Shown: positions 42,061-53,906 of the stretch, in pieces | Numbering within the stretch: the first letter of the stretch is position 1 | Layout: every line of letters begins with the position of its first letter | Notes under the pieces: model-generated | Databases searched by the model: none | The model's input: the letters and a program-made list of their open reading frames with translations, nothing else | Told to the model about the DNA's origin: nothing | Translations under genes and position numbers: made by a program | Source: Aspidapion aeneum | Lineage: Eukaryota > Arthropoda > Insecta > Coleoptera > Brentidae | DNA: 64,000 nucleotides | NCBI GenBank assembly: GCA_963576565.1 | Contig: OY755039.1 | Span: forward strand, 72,124,771 to 72,188,770 | Direction of reading: 5' to 3'

Positions 42061-43329
42061 TTTTGAAGTTTGAGGTTCGAAATAAAAGAAAAAACCGCAT
42101 GAACAGTACCCGTATACGCCACGCACAGTGTGACTCAGGTCTTAATAGGTTTGTCTATGTTGCCAAAAAAAAAATAAGGCTGGTTTGGAATTTGGGAAAC
42201 CTTAGATTAAGCATTTTGAGTAACCTTGAAATCAAACCTGCTTCTTTCCGGGTTTAAAGCAGTTTAAAAAAAATGCTTAAATATCACGGCTTTGCCGGTA
42301 AGCCAGACTTGCACGCGTCATAGCGTTCGAAAAATCTTAATCAAGGAGAATAGCTCACAGAACATATACGTCAAGTTTGATTTAAATCGGTTTAGTAGTT
42401 TTTGAGATTAGCGGTAACTAAAAAAGCACTGTTCCTTTATATATGTATTTATATATTTATATTTTTATTATGTATTAAAAACGCTGTAGTATTTTAAGTA
42501 GCCTAATTTTTAACTATGTAGGTTAACGGTGATTATACTTTTTAAATTATAGTTAAAAATCCTTTTTTTTTGAGATGCAAAAAGTTTATCAGTATTTTAT
42601 TTATTTTATTGTAATAATTAAAGGTTGATTTTAAAGTAAAATATATTTTGTGGGTTTGTAAAATCCACCTTGCGCGGGAGAACGGAGATAAGCCGAAAAA
42701 CACATTTTTTGAGAAATTGCCAGTTAAAGTTTTTTGCACATTTCATAGTTCATTTCCTGACCAAAAAAAAACACAAGACAAAAACTTAGGTTAGGATAGT
42801 GAAATCTACTAATCTTAATGTGCCCAGTAAAAATTTCGGCCTCAAAAACCCCCAAAAGCTAGTTAACTCAAAATGCACATTTTTCGATTTGTCTCCGTTC
42901 TCCCGCGCAAGATGCAATTTTAATAAAAATGAGGCTGCAGCAGCAGAATGGAGTTTTTTGGAAAATTGTCAATTTTGCATGGATCCTAATAATTACTAAC
43001 AATAACCAATCTATATTGTCGAATTTAATGGGTATTCATTTTTTGGTGGAGTTAACACATTATAAACCACAGATAACCAATTGGTTAAACCCATTTATTT
43101 TGGTTATCCGCTAATAATTTGGTTTAGTGTTTCGCCGAAAATAAGGAGAAAAAAAACAATGGACAGAAAAAAAGCAAAACAAAATAAAATAATCTGCCAA
43201 TATATGGGCACTCAAGCTCAGACTAGGTACTATAGTTATAGAGTACGTGTGACCTAATATAACTAAAAACTTAAATATATTTTATTCAACTCCAGACTCA
43301 ATTCACTCTTTTTGTTTTTAACTAAATTG
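42061..43329. other. Intron of gene 2 with one inverted pair
   Basis: The phrase at 42655-42715 (AAAATCCACCTTGCGCGGGAGAACGGAGA.AA..CGAAAAACACATTTT) is mirrored at 42870-42920 (TTTTCGATTTGTCTCCGTTCTCCCGCGCAAGATGCAATTTT). A stretch near 42380 (GTCAAGTTTGATTTAAATCGGTTTAGTAGTTTTTGAG) is of the kind found at LINE 3' ends. Nothing coding. Confidence 0.5.
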
Positions 43330-43440
43330 TATTTTGTGTGAAACCAACAGAAACAACTACTCCGACGGAAAATACCCCTACCGGCATTAAATTATACTGA
43401 TGGTTTGATGCTTTCGTTGAGAACTTGTTAAAAATGTATT
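43330..43440 (+). repeat. Dispersed repeat matching the core of the 55-kb element
   Basis: GTGTGAAACCAACAGAAACAACTACTCCGACGG...AATACCCCTACCGGCATT...ATACTGATGGTTTGA.GCTTTCGTTG recurs at 55035-55140 and, in reverse, at 55310-55385. The origin is unknown. Confidence 0.7.
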
Positions 43441-44396
43441 TTGTTTCACTCCAGACTCAATTACCGTTCGTTTGATATCACACACGCCATATTTTCACTT
43501 AAACTCTAATTTTTCAAATCTACCCCCACCCATTTTTTTGAAAACACTAAAATTTATTTTGTTTAACTCCAGACTCAATTACTTTTCATTTGATATCACA
43601 CACACCATATTTTCAAATAAACTCTAATTTTTTTAATCTATCCCCACCCTTTTCTTTGGCTTGTGTTCGGTGGATTTTGTTCATTTTTAAATGGGCCCAT
43701 TTTGACGCAAGTCCCAGCCAAGGTACCAAATTTTATTAAAATCGGACAAGCCGTTTTTGAGTTATTCGCGTTGGTCCTTACAGACAGACAGAGAGACATA
43801 CCGTTCTAAAGACAGACGGCCCGGCGCTCAGTGCGGACTCCTGTGGGCAATATTCGAAAAACTGAGGTTATATTTTAAAAGTTTTACTTTTGCAAAAGTA
43901 TAGATAAATGTCCAGTTTATCTGTAATCATAACCTATTTTTTAGTCACACTTGCGAAAGTGAACAAAATAAATATTTAAAGTCGTTATTTTAAAACAGGT
44001 ACAAAAAAATCGTATAAAATACCTATCAGGAAATTAATTTTACTGGTTCTGCATTTAAATATAAAAAAAATTTTCTTTAAGTATTACAGTGATATATATT
44101 TACGCTACTTGTTTAAATAAAATTTTGACAAATTGACGTTTCGCTTTTAACATAATTTAAAACTGTTATGCATACAAAAAAAAAATATTTTTTAAATTTT
44201 ATTAAGGTTATAAAAAAATTGAAAAGATTTGCAGGGTCTGGCATATATCCTAAATATTAGTCCAATAAATTAGCAAAAAGGTAGCATAAATATTTTTTGC
44301 TACTGGCTGTTACTTAGGGTGCTGTATTTTTTTATTAAATAATATTTTTCAATCCTAATAATTGGTTAACACATTGGTTACCACCCCGGTTGAGAG
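43441..44396. other. Intron of gene 2, nothing coding
   Basis: A direct repeat of about 95 bp (TTTTGTTTCACTCCAGACTCAATTAC near 43439 and TTTTGTTTAACTCCAGACTCAATTAC near 43557, with a third weaker copy at 43281) is the only structure. A LINE-3'-like phrase (AAAATTTTATTAAAATCGGACAAGCCGTTTTTGAG) lies at 43725-43760. Confidence 0.5.
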
Positions 44397-44530
44397 GCCT
44401 CACATCATCTCCTTAAAACCAGTCTTGCCGCCATTTGGACAAATATAAAATTGTGACAGCTCTCATCAACGTCAAAAATGGCGGCAGCAAGGTGTCAAAA
44501 ATGGCACTAAATCTGGAGAAGATATGAGGC
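44397..44530. mobile_element. Small MITE-like hairpin, about 134 bp
   Basis: It starts GCCTCACATCATCTCC and ends GGAGAAGATATGAGGC, a 16-base inverted repeat with two mismatches. TTGCCGCCATTT and AAATGGCGGCA form an inner mirrored pair. It could fold almost end to end. The target duplication is unclear. Confidence 0.6.
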
Positions 44531-47500
44531 TTATTATTCAGTGATGGCGAGTGGTTATAAGGGATAATAAATTTTAAAAAAATTCCCAAAATATTTATGG
44601 TACTAAGTCATCTTATACTACTGTGAGCCAAATGGAAAATTAAATATTTTAGAATCGCATATCGTATTGGCCGTTTTTTGTCAATGGGAACACACAAAAA
44701 CAATAATTTGAGGTAGTGAATAAAATTATAAAAATACTGCTATCAGTCTTAAAATATTTAAAAAAAAATAGTTTTTTTGCACTTTGGAGATCAAAAGTGT
44801 GCTTTTTATCACAAATTTTAGGGATAAAGTATAAAAGGGATAAAAAGTGACGTTCAAAGATAAAACATAAACATGGGAAGTCTGTTTTTCTTGCAAAATA
44901 ATTTTAATAAAAACGGGGCCCAAAAATGACTAAAGTATCTTTTGAGCAATCGGCGAACTGTAGCTACATACAATATTTTCTTCTCGGGATAAAAGTGCCA
45001 CTTAAGTCCCTAAGAAGATAATATAATATTTTATCACTTTTTTTTTACTTTTAGAACGCATAAGCATAAAACATTCAGACTTGTTAAATGAGTGGAAAAT
45101 TTGAAGGTGTTAAATATTTTCAAAAAAATTCAACCCTTGTTGGGTTTAGAAGAATGTTCTGACAAAAATAATCAAATTCTAAATAAGGCATCATTACATT
45201 TTTGCAAAAGTCTCAGTCTCAAATGGAAGCTATCGGGATGAAACAAAATTTATTTTCAAAACCTTTATTTCGAATGGTTAAATAAAGATATTAGATCTGA
45301 GAAATTTTGTTATAAAACGGATTCAGAAAAATCAAAAAATACAGATTTGGAAACCCGGACCGAGTCGTGGACGGCCTAAAACGGCTTTCTTAGAATCATC
45401 TTTAAGAACAAAGAAACTGAGGGTGCAATGTGTGTGTGTATGGTAAAAATAATTATTTTGGGGTTGCTAATTTAATTTTTCTGGAAAGGACTTAGCCTCC
45501 CCAAGCCTTTCTAACTACGCCCATGAATCCGAATAAAAAAAATAATTTTAGTTTAATTTCTAACACAAAAGTAAATTGATTTATATTTAAATGACAGTTT
45601 CATTCACACCTTACAGTTGAAAGTTTTACTTATTTTAACCTTTAGACTACACTTTATCACATACCCTATAAAAAAATTAACTTTTTTGAAAAACAACAAA
45701 GATATTGAGTATTGTCCAAAAACCCTATTTTTGTCCGCACTGTGCGGCGCGACAAAAAAGTTTCAAAATCATCTGAAACGTAAAGATATATAAAAATTTT
45801 TGAAATCGGAGCAACTTTTTTTTTTTCGAAAAAATTAGGATCACCATAGCTCACACTACTTTAGTATAGTAGTAGTGTGAGCTAAAATAAAATAAAACCA
45901 CGGTCAGTGCATACAGAGGTTACTGACTCGAAGTACTCTCGCTATATTATAAGATTTGTAAGACTTTCGCTGACCTCATTTCATTGTCAAAGTTTTTAAC
46001 CTTGAATGGGGTTTGTCACGATTATGGGAAACAATCATTTTAGCGCTTCTAAATTTGTACCTTTTTTATTTTGGAAACAAAAGAGGGGCCACTTTAGAAC
46101 AAGGCAAACTCAAGATTAGGCAGCTAGAAGAAGAGATTTTTAGGTAAAACTCTTTGCAAGAAAATAACTTTTAAAAAGGAAAAGAGAAGAAACACTGCAT
46201 ACAATTAGTTTAGAAGCAGAAAATATAGTTAACTCGAATGATTACTAAAGTTTCCTCAGACCCCCAAGACTTAACCGCATTGAAACCAAACCACTTTTTG
46301 CACCGTTGTTCTAATGGAAAGATAATACTTATATTGTCAATTGATTCAGACACTGACAGTTTTAGTAGTTAATAACTGTTTTAATGTGGAGGAAGAATGT
46401 CAAATAGTTAACTCAGTGCTCTCTGCTTTTGTTGTTTGTTATTTTTAAATTTGATATAATAATAAAATCAAATAAAAACAGATTTTTTGAATTATTACAC
46501 TGTTCGAGCGATAAATAAAAGGGATCACTTTTATAGTTACAGTTACACCCACGGTATTTAAACTTTATTCGGTAGGGGCATAGGAAAAAAAGGTAGTGCA
46601 AAGCTCCTGCTGGGGATTATCTACTCCCAGTAAAAAAAATAAGTAAAAAAAAACCCAAATAAACACAAACTTATTCCAGAACCAACAATTGTAGGTAAAA
46701 TTGCATCTTTTTACATTATTTACCTCTGCAAAGTCACTTTTTAAAATTTTTTACCTTAAGTTAAGTTTTCTGTTTAGTTCTCTTGCCAAGATGTTGCCAC
46801 TGCGGGCCATTTTATTTGCATATCGAGCTAAGTTTCAGAGCTCACACTTAAGTATTGAAAACTGGGACAAAACTTATTCTTGGCTCCTCCCCTTTAAAAA
46901 TCCTGGATCTGCGACTGATGCAAACATTAAAAACATTTGTCAAATATATCAAAATCGAGGTTTAAGTTTATTAAAACTTTTGACACGCCGCGCTGCATCA
47001 TTGTAAATGTTTCAGAGCAAATGTCGTAAAGCGATAATTTCATACTTTTACTTAATTGCCATCTTATATAGCTACATTCTTGCGGTCAGTATCGAGATAG
47101 CAATCATACTTGACCACCCAATGAGAATTTCATATTATTCTGACGCTTAAATTGAAACAGAAATTTTAAAAACCAGAACGCGCAGATTCCCCGTACTTGA
47201 ATTATATATAAACCTCAAACCAATTTTTCAACGTACTTCTTATATACATATGTACGAGTATTATACCTAAAATAAATTAAATATAAAATACAGCGAGGGT
47301 GTACCCAGGGGGGACTCGGGGTCTGGCCCCCTTAATCCTAAGATTTTTTTAGATATTTTCTACATATTTCATGAATAAAAACAAAAAATAGCATGAAATA
47401 CGACATCATGGGGTCTCAACCTCTCCCACCTTTCAAGACAAATTCCTGGATGCGCTACTGAATCCAGACAAACTTCGAGGCCTCGCTTTGTGGTATAGAT

Positions 47501-47831
47501 GGATGATCCTCGAAAGGGAAATGCCGGACTTGATTTTTGCCTAATACGAACCTTTTTCAGCACTAACTTTCATTCAGTGTCTCCAACTGCCGCGAATTTA
47601 TCATAAGTTCAGACGATTTTTTGAAATACGTCTATAAATTACATTTTCACGTTTATAATCACTCATTTTGTCATGTCTTAGATGGCATCTTGGGATGTCT
47701 AAGTGACGTCGCAAACTACCCGGTGAAATTCTGACGTCATTTAAATGGATGTGCAACGTAATCCTGCGACGTCGCGTCGCATGGTCGTTTTGTGCCTTCA
47801 TAATGACGTCACCTTGCCAGATATGGTTCTT
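44531..47831. other. Intron of gene 2, no gene recognised
   Basis: About 3.3 kb of AT-rich DNA. It contains a short palindrome at 45845-45887 (TAGCTCACACTACT ... AGTAGTGTGAGCTA). A + strand open frame at 46701-47006 (101 codons, Leu/Phe/Ser-rich) has no domain, splice context or codon bias that I trust. A GC-richer patch is at 47280-47530. Not annotated as coding. Confidence 0.45.
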
Positions 47832-48820
47832 CCCACATAGCACAATCACGTGATTAACACGTAAAAAAGGCGTAAGAAAAAAAAAACGTTGATTTTAAAA
47901 GCTGATAGAAAAAAACGTTTATTTCATATACGTAAACGACCTTAATAGGTCATACATTAACGTTATAAAAAATAACGTTGCTAAAAACTGCGTTTTAATA
48001 ACGCCATTATCAAATTAAAACAGCAATGTTTTTACGTTAGTTTCACGTGATTTTTATCAACGTTAAAATCACATTAGATTCACGCCTTTTCTACACGAAT
48101 TTTAAAACGCGACTTGCATTGCTTTTCTACCGAATATTTTTGAGATTTTACTAGCAGCAGCGCCACCTATTGTCGGGATTTTTCACTTTGACGAAATCTA
48201 TCAGGCAGTCTTTGGCCTCTTAACTCCAAAGACCTGTTAAGGAACTGATCCCTGATCCACGATCACGACGCATCTGTTATTAACCTGATAAAGACACATT
48301 AATATTCTGTGAAAGTGTTTAATGTTAAAAAATCTTGTTTAGCTTTTAAAAAAACATAATATATATAGAGAGATATATAGATATTTTGTCTTGCCCTGAG
48401 CGCCATCTTTAAAATTGTCTTGAAGTGTTGTAGTGAACTTTTATAACTTCCTTTCGCATCACTTTTAAGTTAAAAAAATGTTATTTAAAAAAACGTGACC
48501 AAAAAAGTCGCAGAAAGTTAGTAGGTTTTAGAAGTCTTAATCTAGTGGCGTTTTCCAACATGTTGTGGAGGACTTTTCAAGTGTGAATGTGGTACATGAA
48601 AATAACGAGGGTAAAAAATACGTTATATACACAGCACCAGAAACTTCAGCAAAAAGTGCATTTTTATAGCTTGATTTCTCCTTGTTTTTAAGTTATCTTT
48701 AAGCATGTAGATTTAACAAAATAAATATTACATGGTATGCGGTTGTTTTCAAGTAAAAAAAAACTTTGTTATTTTTGTTTACGTTAATTTAACGTTGATG
48801 TGATTTTTGTGCTATGTGGG
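47832..48820 (-). mobile_element. TIR DNA transposon, copy 3 (989 bp)
   Basis: It starts CCCACATAGCACAATCACGT and ends TTTGTGCTATGTGGG, flanked by TT on both sides. In reverse it aligns to copy 1 over its whole length. Close to copy 1 in size and without the SINE insertion, it serves as the reference for that insertion. No transposase. Confidence 0.88.
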
Positions 48821-49226
48821 TTAACTTCACACCGTTGTATGTCAGATAGCAGACAAGAATAAAATACATTGATCGGCGTTTTTACTTTCTATAAAATAAT
48901 GGATTTCAAGTTTTGTGGTATGCTTTTACAAAATGAACATAAAATATGTAGGCGCGTGCATTTCATTCACACCTTATACAAGAGAATACCAACATAAACA
49001 TAAAATCAACATAACTGCCATGCCATAGGACTTTCATTAGGGCATCAAACAAACATATTGTATATTCGCGTATCGTGAAAAATTGTTTTACCGTTCAGTT
49101 TTTAATTTAAAATCGAGTAACCTTGATTTGCCTTCCCCTTTTTTATGTTTTACATAACGTCTTCTTATATTGTTTAAAACAATTATTCTTTAATTGCTTA
49201 ATCCGATTTAAACCGCTAAATTGTCT
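48821..49226. other. Intron of gene 2, nothing recognised
   Basis: No structure seen. Confidence 0.4.
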
Positions 49227-49326
49227 AATGGCGTATTCCATTGCAAAAATTAGTGCAGCACTGGCAGTGCACTGACTCTCGTGCTGTCAAAACTTTGCAC
49301 CAAGTGCAGTTTTAATGGAACACGCC
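49227..49326. mobile_element. Small palindromic MITE-like unit, about 100 bp
   Basis: GGCGTATTCCATTGCAAAAATTAGTGCA at the left mirrors TGCAGTTTTAATGGAACACGCC at the right. The middle CAGCACTGGCAGTGCACTG is itself palindromic. No target duplication could be fixed. Confidence 0.55.
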
Positions 49327-49956
49327 GAAGACGCCAAATTGCAAGCCAATGCTGATTTTTTGATTGGGTATAAATCAGAGACAATAATTTGAAATATTAA
49401 ATATATCTATTCTCTCAGAGGTGCAGAAATATGTCTTGAGGGTGGCGACGAAACCTCTGAAACAGTTACGTTACCCAGATTAATTTTTTTTTGAATTAAC
49501 AAATAGGTGGAAAATACCTTGAATTTAATAGTAAAAAAGACTTATCAAACGTTGGGGAAGAACATCAACAAAACGACATAACAAGTATAAGTATGACATT
49601 GGGTTCAGATAGGGAAAAATTAATTCCTTGAAATGGTGAAAATACCTTTTACGTTTAAAATTAAATAACAGGAAAAAGTTTTTAGTGCAACACGTAACCT
49701 CAAAGCCGGTGGAAAAAAGCTGACTTAAAAAGTTTCTCAATGGAATATAAAAATCGAAAAAGTGCATGTCAATGGAATGTAATCATTGAGCCAGTTGTGA
49801 CCAGTACTGCTTCTATCGATAGTAGAAAATTTTGAAAATATATAGACATAAAAATGCAGGGTTTAAGATCTTATTTACCCTAAACTATAGAATTCTTCGT
49901 AAAATTCTGGTCAACCCCTTCCAAAAAGTTTATATTTCATTTCTTTTCATTCTTAC

Positions 49957-50160
49957 GTGGACAAAAGGGTTTCCATCTTCTTCTCCATGATAACTGCTTC
50001 ATCAGGATGCTGCTGCAACATAATCCTGCAAAACATTTGCTTGGAACAAGGTGTGTCTGTCCAGAAATCAGGATGAGTCAACCCATTCAGTTGCCCATCT
50101 TTTTCAATACTGAAGCCAAGGTTTTGCATGGTGTCTTCGGGATGAGTTGAGAGACTTCGT
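49957..50160 (-). CDS. Host gene 2, third visible exon (first cysteine pair)
   Basis: On the - strand the acceptor TTTTGTTTAG precedes 50160, and the donor GTAAGA follows 49957 (complement of 49951-49956). It is 204 bp, phase 2 in and out. It reads RSLSTHPEDTMQNLGFSIEK then DGQLNGLTHPDFWTDTPCSK and contains C-x5-C (CSKQMFC), then RIMLQQHPDEAVIMEKKMET in helical style. Joined to the last exon, the spacing C-x5-C-x48-C-x4-C mirrors C-x5-C-x50-C-x5-C of gene 1. It shows strong coding character (GC and codon use unlike the flanks). I do not recognise the family by name. Confidence 0.8.
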
Positions 50161-50199
50161 CTAAACAAAACAAAAAATATCAGGCGCTAGTCTACAGGG

Positions 50200-51460
50200 A
50201 GAAAAGGAGAAATTTTTCTCCAAATGCGAAAATATATTTAGCTTTGACACACAGAATATACCTTCTGGTCAGGCTATAGGACAATTAGCCGCTACCAACT
50301 CGCCGCCAAGCCAAGTCGCCGCCAAGCCAACTCCCCGTCGACTCGTTTCGCCGAGGGGGTTACTCGTAGCCGATGCGATTTGCCGCCGGTGCAACTTGCC
50401 ACCGAACACACTCACCGCCGCTGCAGTTTTTAATGGCAATTTTGTTTATTGACAGGTGTATAGAGTTCCATTGACAATAAAATTTAATATTTTTTAACGC
50501 AAACAATTCAAAATGCCAAAACCAAATTTGCGGAGTTTTTTAGTTATAATCCGATTTGTCTCAAATTTGAAACAATACGGTGTTAAGGCTACCTAATACA
50601 ATTTTTTACTTAAATCTAAAAACAATCAAAATGGCGCTTCTAAAATTGTGGAATTTTCCATTTAAAAACAGGTATAGTTTTTGCAAAGTCACCTGAAATG
50701 CTCCTAATACGGGGTTCTATCGATTTCATGAAATTTTGCTTCAATCTGCCCTTCAAAAGTTATCCAAATTCATATAAAATCTTCCTGGTATAATTTCAAC
50801 CCTACCGACAGAGAAAATGCGCGGCTCTTTGCGGTCCGAGCACAAAGTATTTGTCTTCTGACCGACCCAGCACAGGTGTATAGACGGCATGGCACCTGAT
50901 TGGCAGATTTTTTTGAGATGCGCTTTTAATTGCTTTCGGGTGTTCTTTTCAGGACCCCTTTAGTCGGCATATAACTAAAATATAGTGGATCCAAAATGGT
51001 GGCTTTTTCTATTTATTAACGGATACGTACTATATTTGGAACTTTGTGATGTTTTAGATCGCTAATGATAATTTTTGATTCAAAGTTTGGAAAAATCAAA
51101 TTGGCGTATCCAAAAGGGCGAACTTTTCCATTTAGGAACTTTTAACTCAAAAATCAAAATCAGCGACCTTAAACACCCCAAACTTTCAATATTCACATAT
51201 CGGTTCATAAATAAGAAAGTTCATCATTTTAAATCCGCCATTTTTAATTTTTCTGTGATAATTTTTTTTTTTGATTTGCATTGTTACCGCAAATCTAAAC
51301 ACTTGTCAAAATTGCAAACTGCAATTGCGAATCGGGTCGACAGCGAGTTGAGTCGGCGCCGGAACGCCTGGGGGCAAATTAGCCGCGGTAAGTTGGCGGC
51401 GGCGAATCGTCCCCTCTAAGCCCTCCCCTCCCAAATTAAATTCCTGCCGCCTCTGAAAAT
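50200..51460. mobile_element. Element with GC-rich inverted ends (CGCC/GGCG words)
   Basis: 50270-50420 (GGACAATTAGCCGC, AACTCGCCGCCAAGCC, GATTTGCCGCC) is mirrored at 51310-51415 (GAATCGGGTCGACAGCGAGTT, AATTAGCCGCGG, GGCGGCGGCGAATCGTCC). Outer flanks contain AGAAATTT.TCTCC at 50210 and CCCTCCCAAATTAAATTCCT at 51424. The same left end is at 2345-2545. The interior has repeated phrases of the 'CCAAAATGGNGG.TTTTT.CATTTA.GAAC.GATA' type, but no gene. Confidence 0.6.
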
Positions 51461-52551
51461 ATTGATAAACAAAGAAGAAAAGCGCATTAAATTTGTATTA
51501 AAATGAAAATTTTACATTTTGTTCTTTTGTTTTTCATAAGTAAAAATCGATTCTACGTATGCTTTAAGGTTCTAATTCAACCTAAAAAATTCGTTGTGTG
51601 AGCCCCAATTGCCAAATTGTAAGCTTTACCCCTAGTTTCATAACCCATTTATTTCGACTTGTTGTATATTGCCTTTCTTTGTTTCTCCACGACATCCAAT
51701 GTGTCGCAGATTTCCTTAATTTATAAATGTCTGGATTAAATTATATAATTTGCAAATTATTTGGTAGTGGTTACAAATGGAAAATTTACTGTTATGGAAC
51801 AAATGTAGACGCTGGATTCGCTCCACCCTTGGTTGAAGGTTTCGCCTATTTATGTACAGTCAGAGAATTTTTAAATCACCGTAGTTTTCTCAAAATGTCT
51901 CTATAAAGCAAATTTCAATCAAGGCCTACTGCACTTAAATTCTAAGAGAAAGAAAAAGTTTTTATGTAAAACTTGAGGGGTTTATCCTAAACCGTAAGAA
52001 AATGTTATTTAAATAAAACGAAAGAATAGGTATCAAAGTTTGAAAAAAATACATACATGTTTAATCCCTTACGGAACACCCTACTAATTTTTTTTGAGTT
52101 AAAAAATATACGGTATGTTGACATTTGATCTAGCCATAAATATTTATATTTCAAAAACTAATTATATTTATAAACTTAACACATAAATAAGCAACTGATC
52201 GCAACATCCTTATTATTTAATCAGGGTTTTAAAATGCAAATATTTTATAAACGACTGGACCAAATCTGCCCTCGTTAGTCAAAAGGTCACAAGAACATAG
52301 GGAAACAATGCATTTTTTAACCTTATAACTAAAGGGGGGGTTTCCTTTAGGTTTAAAATAACCCCTTTTGCATTGTCACTTTTTGTAATCTCTTATAATA
52401 AGTGCAGTAGACCTTGGTTGACATATACTGAATAACCCTATACATGTATCTCTTTAATCCCGCCTTCTACAACAATATACCCATACAACAAATAAAAAAA
52501 TAAATTACACTACAATATTATTTTTTGAATATTATTACTGCAATTACCAAC
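51461..52551. other. Intron of gene 2, nothing recognised
   Basis: AT-rich; no exon-like frame. Confidence 0.4.
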
Positions 52552-52726
52552 CTTATTCTCTTGTGCTGTTCAGACATTTTGTCTTTGTTGTTGGGGTCTT
52601 CTTGCATAATAAAGTAAATGTCATTAGGGTTTACTCCATGGAAAGCCCTCATGTTTTCAACTGGACTAAAAAACCTGCCCATTGCAGCGGCGCCAAATCC
52701 CAGTGCCGCACCCCCTGCTACCAGTC
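52552..52726 (-). CDS. Host gene 2, second visible exon
   Basis: On the - strand the acceptor TATTGTTTAG precedes 52726. The donor (GTTGGT, weaker than usual) is the complement of 52546-52551. It is 175 bp, phase 1 in and phase 2 out. It reads LVAGGAALGFGAAAMGRFFS, a Gly/Ala-rich hydrophobic stretch that could be a membrane segment, then PVENMRAFHGVNPNDIYFIM and ends QHKRI. It joins exactly (AG|A, Arg) to 49957-50160 and (G|GA, Gly) to 53613-53702. The Gly/Ala segment takes the place of the hydrophobic segment in gene 1. Confidence 0.75.
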
Positions 52727-52775
52727 CTAAACAATAAAAAAATGTTTTTAGCAGTTTTGTGTTTAAAATTATTAT

Positions 52776-52905
52776 AGGCGGATTTTGAATCAGTGCCTCG
52801 GTAGCTCAGTTGGAAGAGCGTTTGCCTGGTCAGCGGAAAGTCACTGGTTTAAATCCAGCAGGAGGTAAAATCTTTTTATTATCTTATTTATCCGTTGCCC
52901 TTATG
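52776..52905 (+). mobile_element. tRNA-derived SINE, second copy
   Basis: TAGGCGGATTTTGAATCAGTGCCTCGGTAGCTCAGT leads into a tRNA-like head (52794-52867). The A-box TAGCTCAGTTGG is good and the B-box GGTTTAAATCC is altered at the CG. The body AAATCTTTTTATTATCTTATT..TCCGTTGCCCTTATG is the same as in the 38-kb copy. It sits about 50 bases upstream of exon 52552-52726 of gene 2, inside the adjacent intron, in antisense. Confidence 0.7.
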
Positions 52906-53612
52906 TTAAAGCCGAACCGAACCAATAAAGACCAAATTTGGGGGTTGCTGATCCCCCCAGGAGGAGTAGGTGGCTAAATTATGTTAAAAAATGCTGAAAA
53001 ATAATGAATTAAAAAAACCAAAGTGAAACTAACCCAGTTATTCATTTTTTCATTTTATGAAAAATCACCACCCCCTAGCCCCTTGAAGGAGTGCAGAGTG
53101 GTTCTGCACCATATATCAGATCTCCACCAAAGAAATTTGTATTCTACGATTTTTCTAGAAATTTTGATGTATCACACAATATTGTACAAAGGACGGTCCA
53201 TAATATCGACATTGCATTTTTGTCAAGTGGGCTTAAGTACATTATTGATGAAATTGCCTGCAAAACGATGGTGAACTTATCCAACAATAATTTGATAAAA
53301 ATATGAAAACGTAGGATAAAATACGCCTGTGGGCTATAGATAAAAAACATGCTTATAACGTTTTAAAAAATTATTTTATACAAAAAATTGGAATTTTTGT
53401 TATTTTTAAGCAAACTTAGATGGAGAATACGTGAAAAACAAAATTCATATGTCAGTTAAAAAAAATTACACTACTGCTGCATTGAATTTGTAACAAGTTT
53501 TGTAGTACCATCTGTTATGTGAATACAACTCGTGGCTAAACCACGAATCACCAAGCGTAGCTACTTCCGCTGATAAACATTACTTTGACAAAAAAAAAAC
53601 AGTTAGACGTAC

Positions 53613-53702
53613 CTAAAGCAGGAAGTATCACTGACGTTCCTGCAGCAGGTAAACCAAGTCCCACTCTTTTTTGTGCAGTTTGTGTAGTAGTACCACCAAG
53701 TC
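53613..53702 (-). CDS. Host gene 2, first visible exon
   Basis: On the - strand the acceptor TTATATTTCAG precedes 53702, and the donor GTACGT follows 53613 (complement of 53607-53612). It is 90 bp, phase 1 in and out, reading LGGTTTQTAQKRVGLGLPAA then GTSVILPALG. It is Gly/Thr/Ala-rich with no cysteine. Both splice signals are good, and the phase fits the next exon. The upstream part, with the start codon, must lie beyond 53702 but was not found before 64000; the intron there contains several large palindromes. Confidence 0.65.
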
Positions 53703-53906
53703 CTGAAATATAAAATTTTAAAAATGTAGTATAAGCAAGACTCGTTTCACATGGGACCAGTAGTGGCCCGTGGATTTTAATATTGAAGGGTCGTCTTAAG
53801 CTTAGGTCAACGTCAAAATTAAACGTTAAAATCGTCCTATAAGTACGTAGATCCTATAATTTATGTTGTAACTTCCCATTTTCTGGACCAAAACATATTA
53901 AACTAC

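Noticed and set aside
46701..47006. 101-codon + strand ORF
   Set aside because: No domain, no repeat match, no splice context, and composition like the flanking AT-rich DNA.
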